From NCBI RefSeq assembly GCF_000306115.2, contig NZ_AKWX02000011.1:1-16795 (forward strand): DNA of 16,795 bases, given 5' to 3'. The stretch comes from Leptospira wolffii serovar Khorat str. Khorat-H2 (GTDB taxonomy: Bacteria > Spirochaetota > Leptospiria > Leptospirales > Leptospiraceae). Of the stretch, positions 6,576 through 14,156 are shown in pieces (the stretch's first letter is position 1; the number at the start of each line of letters is the position of its first letter). Under the pieces are notes generated by a model, which saw only the letters and a program-made list of their open reading frames with translations, searched no databases and had not been told where the DNA came from. The position numbers and the translations under genes were made by a program.

Positions 6576-7424
6576 TTATTTCTTAGCTAAGAAATCGAAA
6601 ATTTTACCAAAGTCTTTTTCAGAAAGATTTTCATTCACAGTGAAATGATCGGCTGTAGCTAACTCTAAATATGAAGAATGTTTAATTTTATCATGTAAAG
6701 CAAGCGCCATATTAATTGGCGTCATGTTATCAAGTTTCGCACCAATAATCAAGGTTGGTAAACTTAGATTGGCGGCTTTAGAAATACTCTCAAATTTATC
6801 GATAATAAGAAATTCCGGGATAAGTTGTGTATATTTATATCTAGCTACTTCATAGATCGAAGTATATGGAGTTACCAAAATCAAATGAGATGATATATTT
6901 CTTAAAGACAGCTCAATTGCTACCCCACTGCCTAACGAACGACCCCATAAAATTGTTTTATTAGGCGGAAAATCGTATTTTGCCTGAACATACCGAATAA
7001 CTTTTTCTGAGTCATCATACAGATTATTTTCAGAAGGAAAATACTTCTTTGAAAGACCAAATCCAGCATATTCAACGAAAAGCCCGGAATAGCCTTGTTC
7101 ATAAAAATGCTTAAAGAATCTTGCCTCTCCATACATGGTTCCACCCTGCCCATGGAGCATCACTACTAATCCTTTTGATGATAGGTCTTTTCCTTTTAAC
7201 AAGTGAGCATTGACTTCTCGGTTTGAATTGGAGATAGTAATGAGTTCGCCGGGAATTAGTTTTGGGTCTATTTTCTCAGATTTCCCGTAATACAGAGCAC
7301 TTCGAAACAAATAGGGGTATGAAAAGACCAAAATTAAGATTAGAGGTATAGTAATAACTACATTCTTCGTTTTCGAATTATAGATAGATTTCAAATTATT
7401 TAGTCTTATGAAAATTTTGGGCAT
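6576..7424 (-). CDS. Membrane-anchored alpha/beta hydrolase, 282 aa
   Basis: This is a serine hydrolase of the alpha/beta fold, close in pattern to the serine-aminopeptidase or BEM46/ABHD13-like group. Residues about 21-40 form one membrane anchor. MLHGQGG (89-95) is the oxyanion-hole loop. GRSLGSG (161-167) is the nucleophile elbow with Ser163. LDNMTP (231-236) carries the acid Asp232, and DHF (259-261) the catalytic His260, so the triad is complete. The substrate is unknown; an acyl ester or peptide are both possible. The start at 7424 lies only 7 bases inside the attC core and has no clear ribosome site, so the start is uncertain; an open frame further upstream only translates attC sequence. 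It is alone in its cassette, whose ends share 12 of the first 13 bases. Confidence 0.83.
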   Translation of the reverse strand: MPKIFIRLNNLKSIYNSKTKNVVITIPLILILVFSYPYLFRSALYYGKSEKIDPKLIPGELITISNSNREVNAHLLKGKDLSSKGLVVMLHGQGGTMYGEARFFKHFYEQGYSGLFVEYAGFGLSKKYFPSENNLYDDSEKVIRYVQAKYDFPPNKTILWGRSLGSGVAIELSLRNISSHLILVTPYTSIYEVARYKYTQLIPEFLIIDKFESISKAANLSLPTLIIGAKLDNMTPINMALALHDKIKHSSYLELATADHFTVNENLSEKDFGKIFDFLAKK

Positions 7425-7430
7425 TATTTC

Positions 7431-7572
7431 GCTTAACGACCAAGGTGTTCCGACGTTTGCAATGGCACGAGACTTGCTTTGCAAGGCGAGTGACAGAAGC
7501 AAATGTGGCGAAGCCCGAGCGAGCGGTCGTGTAAGCGATCCGCGAGCGGAGCGGAAGCACCGACAGTTAGCC
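7431..7572 (-). repeat. attC-like site 5, inner arm with an extra base
   Basis: Cores are GCTTAAC (7431-7437) and GTTAGCC (7566-7572). The inner arms GGTGTTCC (7444-7451) and GGAAGCACC (7553-7561) pair except for one extra G. Such a lone extra base in L'' marks orientation in known attC sites and here fits genes running on the - strand. It is the attC of the 7567-8788 cassette. Confidence 0.88.
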
Positions 7573-8382
7573 GACGTTTGCAACTTTAGGTAGAATAATT
7601 TCTTCCACAAACTTTAATCCTTTGGGAGAAAGAAAAATTGCATCGACCTCAGTATCCCATTCAATCATTCGGTTTTTATGTAAGGGATTTAAAATTTTCG
7701 ACTTCAATACGCTCGGATTTGAATATTCTAAAGAGATTACCAAATCTTCAAAGATAATACCATTATGAAAATCGGAGTAAGCTAAAAGAAGAATTTGATC
7801 TTTCGCTGATAATTTAGTTTCAAGAATTCTCTTTTTTCCCATTACTTCCCATATTACCGGCATCTTTTTCTCCGATAAAGTGCTTATTAATGATTGAGCA
7901 TCTTCAATAGATAAACCATGGAAAATTCTAATTAGTTCGCAAAATATCCAATCTACTAAATCTACACTTATCCGAATATCTATCTCATTAGCTTGAACAT
8001 CCCCACCGAGATGTCCTATTCCTCGCTTGTTTCGCAGAGTATAAAGATAAACTATAGCTCTAGGAATGATAATTCTTAATGATTCATTCCCAGCTGATGC
8101 AGGTAAAGAAATAATTTTACGCACTTCATCTGCAAAATTACCAATCGAAGATCCCTCCGGAATGACTGTTTGATTTAATTCTTTTTGAAGGACTCGCAAC
8201 ATTAACTCAGAGAATTTGCCAGTCAATAACCCAACTACTTCATAATTATCTTTCGTATAGAATGATATTAACGATTTACCTTTAATTTCATAGTATATTT
8301 TTATAATTTTCTTCCTATAATCGGATGATAGATTTTGAAGAGCTTGTTCTAAAATATCTTTATTATGCCTTTTGATACTCAA
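7567..8382 (-). CDS. HEPN-like protein, possible abortive-infection effector, 271 aa
   Basis: The central region (about 100-150) is helical and contains LRNKRGIGH: Arg117, Asn118 and His124 form an R-x6-H motif as in HEPN ribonucleases, in a setting (R-N-x-x-G-x-G-H) common in Abi C-terminal proteins. The last 70 residues (about 200-271) resemble a small winged-helix unit. The start is TTG at 8382 with GAGGG five bases upstream; it overlaps the end of the upstream gene by 20 bp, so the two are translationally coupled. The TAA stop (7569-7567) is part of the attC core GGCTAAC. A defence or toxin role is inferred from fold, overlap and neighbours; the motif is seen but family membership needs a profile search. 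Confidence 0.72.
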   Translation of the reverse strand: MSIKRHNKDILEQALQNLSSDYRKKIIKIYYEIKGKSLISFYTKDNYEVVGLLTGKFSELMLRVLQKELNQTVIPEGSSIGNFADEVRKIISLPASAGNESLRIIIPRAIVYLYTLRNKRGIGHLGGDVQANEIDIRISVDLVDWIFCELIRIFHGLSIEDAQSLISTLSEKKMPVIWEVMGKKRILETKLSAKDQILLLAYSDFHNGIIFEDLVISLEYSNPSVLKSKILNPLHKNRMIEWDTEVDAIFLSPKGLKFVEEIILPKVANVG

Positions 8383-8788
8383 ATGTACCCTCTGAATTTT
8401 CCTTTCTATTTAATTTTCCATTTCTTACTGATCTTGTCAATGTGATCGCAATTTCGTTAGCTTTGTAATTATAAGCTAAATTCTTTGAGCAATGCTGAAC
8501 AATGTCGGTAGTGCTTTTTTTGGTATTAAAGAAACCCTCGGAAATTAATTGGTCAACAATTTGACCAGGACCAGGGCGAGATTTTTTAGATATTTTCTTC
8601 TTCGGTTCCTTGGGCAATGATTGTTTTTTAACAATTCCTTTATTCTTTTTTTTAGGCGAACTTTGAGTTGTTGGAGATTTATAGTTTTCTTCTTCCAATA
8701 AATATTCTAAAACTCTTAGTTGGACAGATTCAGATTTGAAACTGTTTACAACATCGTTTATACTTTTTAATTTCTCTATTTTGTCCAT
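8363..8788 (-). CDS. Lysine-rich hypothetical protein, partner of the HEPN-like gene, 141 aa
   Basis: The middle third (about residues 40-72) is a Lys/Pro/Ser-rich linker (SPKKKNKG, KEPKKKISKK). The C-terminal part (about 72-141) is compact and looks like a winged-helix DNA-binding unit, with YKANEIAITLTRSVRNGKLN as a likely recognition helix and a final beta wing. The start at 8788 is preferred over 8794 because AGAGG lies six bases upstream of it and directly abuts the earlier ATG. It overlaps the following gene by 20 bp in the same cassette. Overlap and size suit an antitoxin, an activator or a DNA-tethering partner; I cannot tell which. Confidence 0.65.
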   Translation of the reverse strand: MDKIEKLKSINDVVNSFKSESVQLRVLEYLLEEENYKSPTTQSSPKKKNKGIVKKQSLPKEPKKKISKKSRPGPGQIVDQLISEGFFNTKKSTTDIVQHCSKNLAYNYKANEIAITLTRSVRNGKLNRKENSEGTFEYQKA

Positions 8789-8821
8789 TTTCATCCTCTA
8801 AGGTATTTTTTTGCTAATGTC

Positions 8822-8974
8822 GGCTAACGGCCAAGGGTTGGCGACGTTTCGCGAGTGCGAAGCACTTGGCGCGAGGCTTGTCATGCAAGACGAGTGACAA
8901 AGCGAAATGTGGCGAAGCCTGGAGCGAGGGTCACGTAGTGAGCCCGAAGCGTAACGCCAACCCGATAGTTATAC
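8822..8974 (-). repeat. attC-like site 6
   Basis: Cores are GGCTAAC (8822-8828) and GTTATAC (8968-8974). The inner arms GGGTTGGCG (8835-8843) and CGCCAACCC (8955-8963) pair perfectly over 9 bp and are unique to this site. It is the attC of the MORN cassette. Confidence 0.86.
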
Positions 8975-8994
8975 GCCGTAGCAAATCTTTACAA

Positions 8995-9210
8995 TTATTT
9001 TCCTTGACTTAAATACTCAATTACTTCATTAACTTTGACAAATTCACCCGTTTTAGCATTTTTAATTTTCTTATAATTTTTGGTAGGATCAAGCACTAGG
9101 TAAATATATTCTTCCTTTAGATGATTCTTAAATGCTTCTTCTAACTCAAGCTCACGATTATCTATGGCCGAGTTTTCTAGAATATGTTTAATTCTATCCT
9201 TTAATTCCAT
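8995..9210 (-). CDS. Small hypothetical protein, 71 aa
   Basis: This is a charged, mostly helical protein (many Glu and Lys) ending in a short beta/helix unit (NAKTGEFVKVNEVIEYL). It has the best ribosome site of the window, AGGAGGTGA, overlapping the end of the MORN-repeat gene, and only 2 bp separate the two genes. They are surely cotranscribed. A cytoplasmic partner or immunity-like protein is possible, but nothing in the sequence names a function. Confidence 0.75.
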   Translation of the reverse strand: MELKDRIKHILENSAIDNRELELEEAFKNHLKEEYIYLVLDPTKNYKKIKNAKTGEFVKVNEVIEYLSQGK

Positions 9211-9212
9211 AA

Positions 9213-10190
9213 TTATCTCACCTCCTGATCATCGCTCCATTTTCCTTTAAATTCAATTTTTCCAGTATTATTGTATAATATGCCGAACCCGTGCCGCTTT
9301 GAATTTTGGAATTCACCTTCATATTTGCTTCCATCTGAATATTCCAACACTCCTTTGCCATCGTATTTGCCGTTCTTAAAATGACCTTTGTAAGATTTAA
9401 ACCTATATCCTTCCTTAAAAGTTAGTTCGCCAAGTCCATCGAATGAATCTCGATAAAAATTTCCTTCATATGATAATATCCCGAGTTGGTTGTTATCTGA
9501 AAAGTCTTTATAGCTACAGTGACCTTTAAGATTTTTTTGGTATGATTGCTCAATCAAATAGAATATGCCTGAACATTTTATTCCATCTGAGTAAGCAATA
9601 TTTCCTTGCAGCACATTTATTATTTTTGGATCGGGCGATTTGATTACCATAGCATCAATCTTTGAGCCATCAGGATACAACTGCTTATAATTAGTGTTCA
9701 CTTTTAGTGAACCATTCTCGAAATGCATTTCCAAAGTATCCGAAATTATAGTGCCTGTGTATATTGCACCATCTTTGAAATATCCAATGGCTTTAAAAGA
9801 TCCATCGACTAATTCACCATCACCATTTCTGCAGTCACCCTTTCTGCATTTGGAATTACTTTTTATACAAACTTCTTTTCTTTCCGGAAGTGTTTTCGGG
9901 AACCATTCTAACTTATCATCTTGATATTTCGTTACAATATATGCTAATTCTGAATATTTATTATTCTTTTGCAATAACGACAATGTAAATATTTTGCCAT
10001 TGAATGCGTATTTTCCTGTGAATTCCCCTAAATTCGTTTTATAAACGACTGAATAATCTTTCTTTAATTGCAGAATAGATTTGCTTTCCAATTGTAATTC
10101 TGTGCATACCCAATCTCCACTTAGATCCTGAGCATAGACTGCATTTGATAGAAATAGTAAAAGAATATATAGTTTTAAGTCTTTTGTCAT
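9213..10190 (-). CDS. Secreted MORN-repeat protein, 325 aa
   Basis: Residues 1-20 are a signal peptide (positive start, hydrophobic LYILLLFL, then NAVYA before QDLSG, a likely signal peptidase I site). The middle is a beta-rich region with paired cysteines (CIKSNSKC and CRKGDC). From about residue 215 to the end there are MORN-type repeats: YEGNFYRDSFDGLGELTF, KGHFKNGKYDGKGVLEY, YEGEFQNSKRHGFGILY, then FKGKWSDD. MORN units form extended beta hairpins used for binding or surface display. ATG 10190 is preferred over 10196 because AAGAG precedes it at the right distance. It is followed at once by the 71-aa gene. Its cassette ends match over 18 of 19 bases. Confidence 0.82.
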   Translation of the reverse strand: MTKDLKLYILLLFLSNAVYAQDLSGDWVCTELQLESKSILQLKKDYSVVYKTNLGEFTGKYAFNGKIFTLSLLQKNNKYSELAYIVTKYQDDKLEWFPKTLPERKEVCIKSNSKCRKGDCRNGDGELVDGSFKAIGYFKDGAIYTGTIISDTLEMHFENGSLKVNTNYKQLYPDGSKIDAMVIKSPDPKIINVLQGNIAYSDGIKCSGIFYLIEQSYQKNLKGHCSYKDFSDNNQLGILSYEGNFYRDSFDGLGELTFKEGYRFKSYKGHFKNGKYDGKGVLEYSDGSKYEGEFQNSKRHGFGILYNNTGKIEFKGKWSDDQEVR

Positions 10191-10248
10191 TTGCATCTCT
10201 TAGTATCTTAGGAATAAATTAAGACAAGTGATTTTTATTTGCTATGGC

Positions 10249-10390
10249 GTATAACGACGTTGGCTTGCCGACGTTTTGCAATGGCACGAGACTTGCCACC
10301 GCAAGGCGAGTGACAGAAGCAAAATGTGCCGAAGGCCAAGCAAGGGTTGCGAAGCAAGCCCGAAGCGATGCGGCAAGTTGGCAGTTAAGC
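10249..10390 (-). repeat. attC-like site 7
   Basis: Cores are GTATAAC (10249-10255) and GTTAAGC (10384-10390). The inner arms are CTTGCCG and CGGCAAG as in site 4. It belongs to non-coding cassette copy 2. Confidence 0.84.
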
Positions 10391-10684
10391 GAAGTTACGC
10401 CTCAAACACACTGCAATTTAATTCAATTTCACTACTTGGACGAAAGTCCAATAGTATTAAATTCCCTTATTCCAAAGTATCGCGCTCCCCTTTCGGGATT
10501 GGATAAAATGGAACCATAAGCTTCCGCAGGACGCATAAATACCAAGATGCAATACCCTGGCAACGGCACCAGATACCATTGGGGAGCGCTTTAAACCACA
10601 AGATTTACTATGCTTAGAAAACGAATCTACACGCTTCCGAGCTTCAAAAAATAAAAAAACAAAATCCGGCGGAATTTCGCTTAA
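10391..10684. other. Non-coding cassette body, copy 2 (candidate structured RNA)
   Basis: This is homologous to 61-354 and has no credible gene. The hairpin at 10431-10455, the pair GCGCTCCCC (10472-10480) and GGGGAGCGC (10581-10589), and the CTGG/CCAG stem are all kept, while loops and linkers have changed. In this copy the cassette ends match better (GTTAAGCGAA) than in copy 1. Confidence 0.62.
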
Positions 10685-10832
10685 CGACCAAGGTGTTCCG
10701 ACGTTTTGCGCGTGCGAAGCACTTGGCGCGAGGCTTGCTATGCAAGACGAGTGACAAAGCAAAATGTGGCGAAGCCCGAGCGAGTGGTCGCGTAGCGATC
10801 CGCGAGCGGAGCGGAAGCACCGATAGTTAGCC
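10679..10832 (-). repeat. attC-like site 8, inner arm with an extra base
   Basis: Cores are GCTTAAC (10679-10685) and GTTAGCC (10826-10832). The inner arms are GGTGTTCC and GGAAGCACC, with one extra base as in site 5. It is the attC of the 10945-11388 cassette. From 10833 to 10944 the tail of that cassette holds no further gene that I can see. Confidence 0.86.
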
Positions 10833-10944
10833 GATGGTCCGATTTTATAAGTACGATTTGTCGATACACTTCATGGAAGCTTTCATATTTATCAAACTAC
10901 CAATGTCTATCAAGAACAAGCTGAACAACAATTACCCATAAATT

Positions 10945-11388
10945 CTAATAACATGAAATTTCAGTTTTAGTGCCTGCTCCCCCATCAAACAAATAGCATT
11001 TTGGTGCTGTACTAAAAATATCTAAATCTTCCCGAAGAAATATGCCATCTTTCATATTATTCTTAAAATCAAAATCATTTTCATTCAGCAATTCTCCTTC
11101 AGTTGAACTTATGATCGAATATAATCCTGTTTGATAGAGAATCGGAATGAATTGAGACGTTGCCGATGGAGCAACATCAATTTTTTCTTGAGATTGGATT
11201 ATAACAGACAAAATGCCACGGTCAGGTGGTGCCTTTAATTTTATTGTAGGATTCTTATCTATAAAGAGCGTCCATATAGGATCTGGTTCTGGTGGACATC
11301 TCTCTCCAGTACAAAGAAAGAAAGGACCCAAGAGGCAATGAATAAAACTAAATATTAGTAGGTAAAGAGAGATTCTTTTAATTTTCAT
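10945..11388 (-). CDS. Small exported or lipoprotein-like hypothetical protein, 147 aa
   Basis: The N-terminus is basic (MKIKR) then hydrophobic up to residue 25, with cysteines at 18 (FSFIHC) and 26 (GPFFLC). Spirochaete lipoboxes are loose, so either could be a lipid site, but neither is a good match; a plain signal peptide or anchor is as likely. The mature part has no known domain. The start at 11388 is the only ATG with an export-type N-terminus, but no ribosome site is seen before it. It is alone in its cassette; the ends share 17 of 19 bases. Confidence 0.62.
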   Translation of the reverse strand: MKIKRISLYLLIFSFIHCLLGPFFLCTGERCPPEPDPIWTLFIDKNPTIKLKAPPDRGILSVIIQSQEKIDVAPSATSQFIPILYQTGLYSIISSTEGELLNENDFDFKNNMKDGIFLREDLDIFSTAPKCYLFDGGAGTKTEISCY

Positions 11389-11414
11389 AAAACGAAATTT
11401 GCAATCGGACTTTC

Positions 11415-11558
11415 GGCTAACGACCAAGGTGTTCCGACGTTTTGCGTTTGGCACGAGCTTGCCACCGCAAGCGCAGTGACAATGCAAAATGTGGCGAAGC
11501 CCGAGCGAGTGGTCGCGTTAGCGATCCACGAGCGGAGCGGAAGCACCGATAGTTATGT
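11415..11558 (-). repeat. attC-like site 9, inner arm with an extra base
   Basis: Cores are GGCTAAC (11415-11421) and GTTATGT (11552-11558). The inner arms GGTGTTCC and GGAAGCACC carry the extra base. It is the attC of the 11553-12410 cassette. Confidence 0.86.
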
Positions 11559-12410
11559 GCCGTGCTTGTCTATCCAATTTGCAATATCATTACAAGTAGC
11601 CTGAACAACATACCAAGAAATAGTGCAAGTATCGACATCAGGCGTTACTTTTTTATAAAATTGCTCATAAGGATGAATTAGATTTCTGAATTCGCGTAGT
11701 GCATGACTAAATCTCTTTACGTCCAACTGAATCCAACCTACCTCATGGCCAACATCTATCATTTCACTTAAGGTCCAGTCCGGAAAATTTTTAACTTTGC
11801 CATCTTTTCTAGGAGAAGATACAGCAGTATTAGCCATTTTAGGATTCTTTAATAATAATCCTAAAAAGAATCCTTCCAACATACTGCCCATCAAAATAAG
11901 GGCGCCTAAATATGCTTCAGCATCAAATGATTTCTGAATCTCTTTCCATCTCTCTTCTAAAATTAGGTCTAGGCCATTTTCCAAATTTAATTTTTTGAAA
12001 TCAGGAGGAGGTAAAGGTTTCAAGTCATTTTGTGATATTTCTTCAGCTACTGTATCATACTTCGGATCAAATTTGGCTAATAATGGGTCAGTCCCTTTTA
12101 TACTAATATTTAAGCCTTCAACGTTCAAAATTTCATTCAATGATTTTAGTGCTAGTGCAATTTTTTCACGTTCACCTCCGTAAAGTTTTGGAGAAGCCAA
12201 TCTTAAGATTACCTTTTGGAGATCAGGACCATTAAGATCAGAAATAACGCTAAGCACCCAGCTTTTTCTTGTAGACCCGTCATGCACGGCATTAATGCCA
12301 ATCTCATTAAAAAATCGAGTTAAGTTAGTTCCTGTTCGGTAAAGAGGATATTTTTCAGAATTATCACCACAAATGAAATCTGATATTCTATTTTTAGTAG
12401 ATGGATCCAT
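11553..12410 (-). CDS. HEPN-like Abi-type protein, 285 aa
   Basis: This has two parts. Residues 1-90 include NLTRFFNEIGINAVHDGSTRK and WVLSVI, a pattern I recall from uncharacterised proteins with Abi/HEPN C-terminal domains. Residues about 160-285 are helical with LREFRNLIHPYEQ: Arg239, Arg242, Asn243 and His246 give an R-x6-H motif next to R-N and H-P, as in HEPN proteins. GSMLEGFFLGLL (175-186) is the usual preceding helix. It is likely a soluble RNA-targeting or regulatory protein of phage defence; this is inference. The stop TAA (11555-11553) is supplied by the attC core ACATAAC. The ribosome site is weak. Cassette ends match over 15 of 16 bases. Confidence 0.74.
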   Translation of the reverse strand: MDPSTKNRISDFICGDNSEKYPLYRTGTNLTRFFNEIGINAVHDGSTRKSWVLSVISDLNGPDLQKVILRLASPKLYGGEREKIALALKSLNEILNVEGLNISIKGTDPLLAKFDPKYDTVAEEISQNDLKPLPPPDFKKLNLENGLDLILEERWKEIQKSFDAEAYLGALILMGSMLEGFFLGLLLKNPKMANTAVSSPRKDGKVKNFPDWTLSEMIDVGHEVGWIQLDVKRFSHALREFRNLIHPYEQFYKKVTPDVDTCTISWYVVQATCNDIANWIDKHGT

Positions 12411-12472
12411 TTTCTATTAATCTAATACTACCTAGTTATATTTCTGTATAACGAATAATTTCAAAGCATGGC

Positions 12473-12627
12473 ACATAACGACCAAGGCTTGACGACGTTT
12501 CGCGAGTCCGCAAGGACTTGGCGCGAGACTTGCTTTGCAAGGCGAGTGACAAAGCGAAATGTGGCTTTAGCCCGAGCGAGAGTTGCGAAGCAATCTCGAA
12601 GCGAAGCGTCAGAGCCGACAGTTATGC
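12473..12627 (-). repeat. attC-like site 10, inner arm with an extra base
   Basis: Cores are ACATAAC (12473-12479) and GTTATGC (12621-12627). The inner arms GGCTTGACG (12486-12494) and CGTCAGAGCC (12607-12616) pair except for one extra base on the right. It is the attC of the nuclease cassette. Confidence 0.87.
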
Positions 12628-12665
12628 GGCGTGCAGGCACTATCACAATGATTTTAACTTGCTGA

Positions 12666-13193
12666 TTATTTTAAAATCCCATTCTGCCAGAAAAAATTCT
12701 TTCGTGGATCACGCTCAAATTTATCCAATACGCTTGGAAATAATTCTGGATAAGGAGCTGATGCTAATGGCAAACAAAACATATATTCTGGGCTCATAGG
12801 CTTACCTGAAAGGCCAATTACAACAAACACCGGAATTCTTTCCCTTTTCATAAAATCTGAATATCTTTTGATTTGTTCCGGTTTAGACCAATTAACTACA
12901 TAGTCATTAATCTTTGAACTTTTCACGGGATTGCTTCTAAATTTACATTCTACTGCAAATAGATCTTTTGTTGGATTATAACGAATTTTAAGATCAGGAT
13001 TTAAATTGCTTTCAACTAATCGACCCGACGAATTTATATCATGATCTCGCGTCCAATCAACTATAGTGAAATAGTTCTTATCAAATTTAGATATCACATA
13101 TTTCTCAAAATCTTTTCCTTTATCTAACATTGCCTGACGCTCGTCAGGGATCCATAAATCAACGGTTTTAAGTAATTTATCGAGAAAATTCAT
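12666..13193 (-). CDS. PD-(D/E)XK nuclease-like protein, 175 aa
   Basis: The pattern of a restriction-type nuclease core is visible: Glu30 in the first helix (GKDFEKYVISKF), Asp67 in NPDLKIRY, and Glu82-Cys-Lys84 in FAVECKFRS. This is the E/D-x-K pair of metal-dependent PD-(D/E)XK enzymes; Gln107 (KPEQIKRY) may close the site. There is no DNA-binding or helicase domain, so it is the core alone, and DNA, RNA or a structural target are all possible. The start at 13193 has no clear ribosome site; the longer frame upstream is attC sequence. It is alone in its cassette; the two ends match with a one-base offset. No methyltransferase is paired with it. Confidence 0.75.
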   Translation of the reverse strand: MNFLDKLLKTVDLWIPDERQAMLDKGKDFEKYVISKFDKNYFTIVDWTRDHDINSSGRLVESNLNPDLKIRYNPTKDLFAVECKFRSNPVKSSKINDYVVNWSKPEQIKRYSDFMKRERIPVFVVIGLSGKPMSPEYMFCLPLASAPYPELFPSVLDKFERDPRKNFFWQNGILK

Positions 13194-13226
13194 TTTAGTA
13201 AAAAGAGAATATTTGCCTGCATGTTC

Positions 13227-13367
13227 GCATAACGACCAAGGTGTTCCGACGTTTGCAATGGCACGAGCTTGCTTCGCAAGTGAAGTGACAGAAGCAAATG
13301 TGGCGAAGCCCGAGTGAGTGGTCGCGTTAGCGATCCACGAACGGAGCGGAAGCACCGATAGTTATGC
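13227..13367 (-). repeat. attC-like site 11, inner arm with an extra base
   Basis: Cores are GCATAAC (13227-13233) and GTTATGC (13361-13367). The inner arms are GGTGTTCC and GGAAGCACC with the extra base. It is the attC of the 13408-13968 cassette. Confidence 0.86.
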
Positions 13368-13407
13368 GACGTGCGAGTTTTCAGTCTTTACGATACTCTA
13401 ACCATAA

Positions 13408-13968
13408 CTAGTTGATTAAAGTGAAATAGATTGCAATAATTCTAAAACTGTCTTTCTTCTTTTCATACATCAGATTATAGGACACATCTTTATATTTTGC
13501 AATTATTGCAGGAGTATCGAAATATTTACCATTTTCAGCTCGATTCAACTGTCCCCCACTACAATAATTTTGATACTCAACTATATTATTTATATTCGAA
13601 GTTGAAAATACTTCTGAAAAACTATTCAATGAAGGCTGTCTTTCCTTTAATTTCTTCGTATCAAACAATAAATATTCAAAATCTAATCTATTATACGAAA
13701 ACTTATCCCCAACCTCATTGATAAAATAAGCCGCTTCTTGCTCATCTAAATGATTTGCGAAGTAAAGTTGATTATCAAAATATTTAGTAATTAATTTCAT
13801 GTTTTTCGTTTGTAATACAGAGATCAATTTGGAAAGGTTTGAGCTGTTTTCTTTTATCTGATTTTTGCAATCTTCCGATTTAAATTCCTTAGCGAACGAA
13901 TACTCCGCGCCAAGAGCCATCAGCATAACAACACTATAAATTCTTATCTTATATTTGATGTTTAACAT
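13408..13968 (-). CDS. Secreted hypothetical protein, 186 aa
   Basis: Residues 1-26 are a signal peptide (MLNIKYKIRIYSVVMLMALG, then a likely cut after SFA). The mature protein is rich in Asn, Lys and Tyr and has two cysteines (near residues 34 and 136), so a disulfide is possible. It has no domain that I recognise; a periplasmic or surface location follows from the signal. The start at 13968 is supported by AAGGA at good spacing. It is alone in its cassette; the ends share GTTATGCGAC then G or A, then TGC. Confidence 0.72.
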   Translation of the reverse strand: MLNIKYKIRIYSVVMLMALGAEYSFAKEFKSEDCKNQIKENSSNLSKLISVLQTKNMKLITKYFDNQLYFANHLDEQEAAYFINEVGDKFSYNRLDFEYLLFDTKKLKERQPSLNSFSEVFSTSNINNIVEYQNYCSGGQLNRAENGKYFDTPAIIAKYKDVSYNLMYEKKKDSFRIIAIYFTLIN

Positions 13969-14003
13969 GATTTTCCTTTAGAATAAATATTTACGAGCAT
14001 GTC

Positions 14004-14156
14004 GCATAACGACCAAGGTGTTCCGACGTTTCGCGCGTCCGAAGGACTTGGCACGAGACTTGCCTTGCAAGACGAGTGACAAAGCGAAATGTGGCGTAGC
14101 CCGAGCAAGGGTTGCGTAGCAATCCCGCAGCGATGCGGAAGCACCGTAAGTTATGC
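14004..14156 (-). repeat. attC-like site 12, inner arm with an extra base
   Basis: Cores are GCATAAC (14004-14010) and GTTATGC (14150-14156). The inner arms are GGTGTTCC and GGAAGCACC with the extra base. It is the attC of the PutAbiC-like gene, whose stop codon it provides. Confidence 0.86.
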
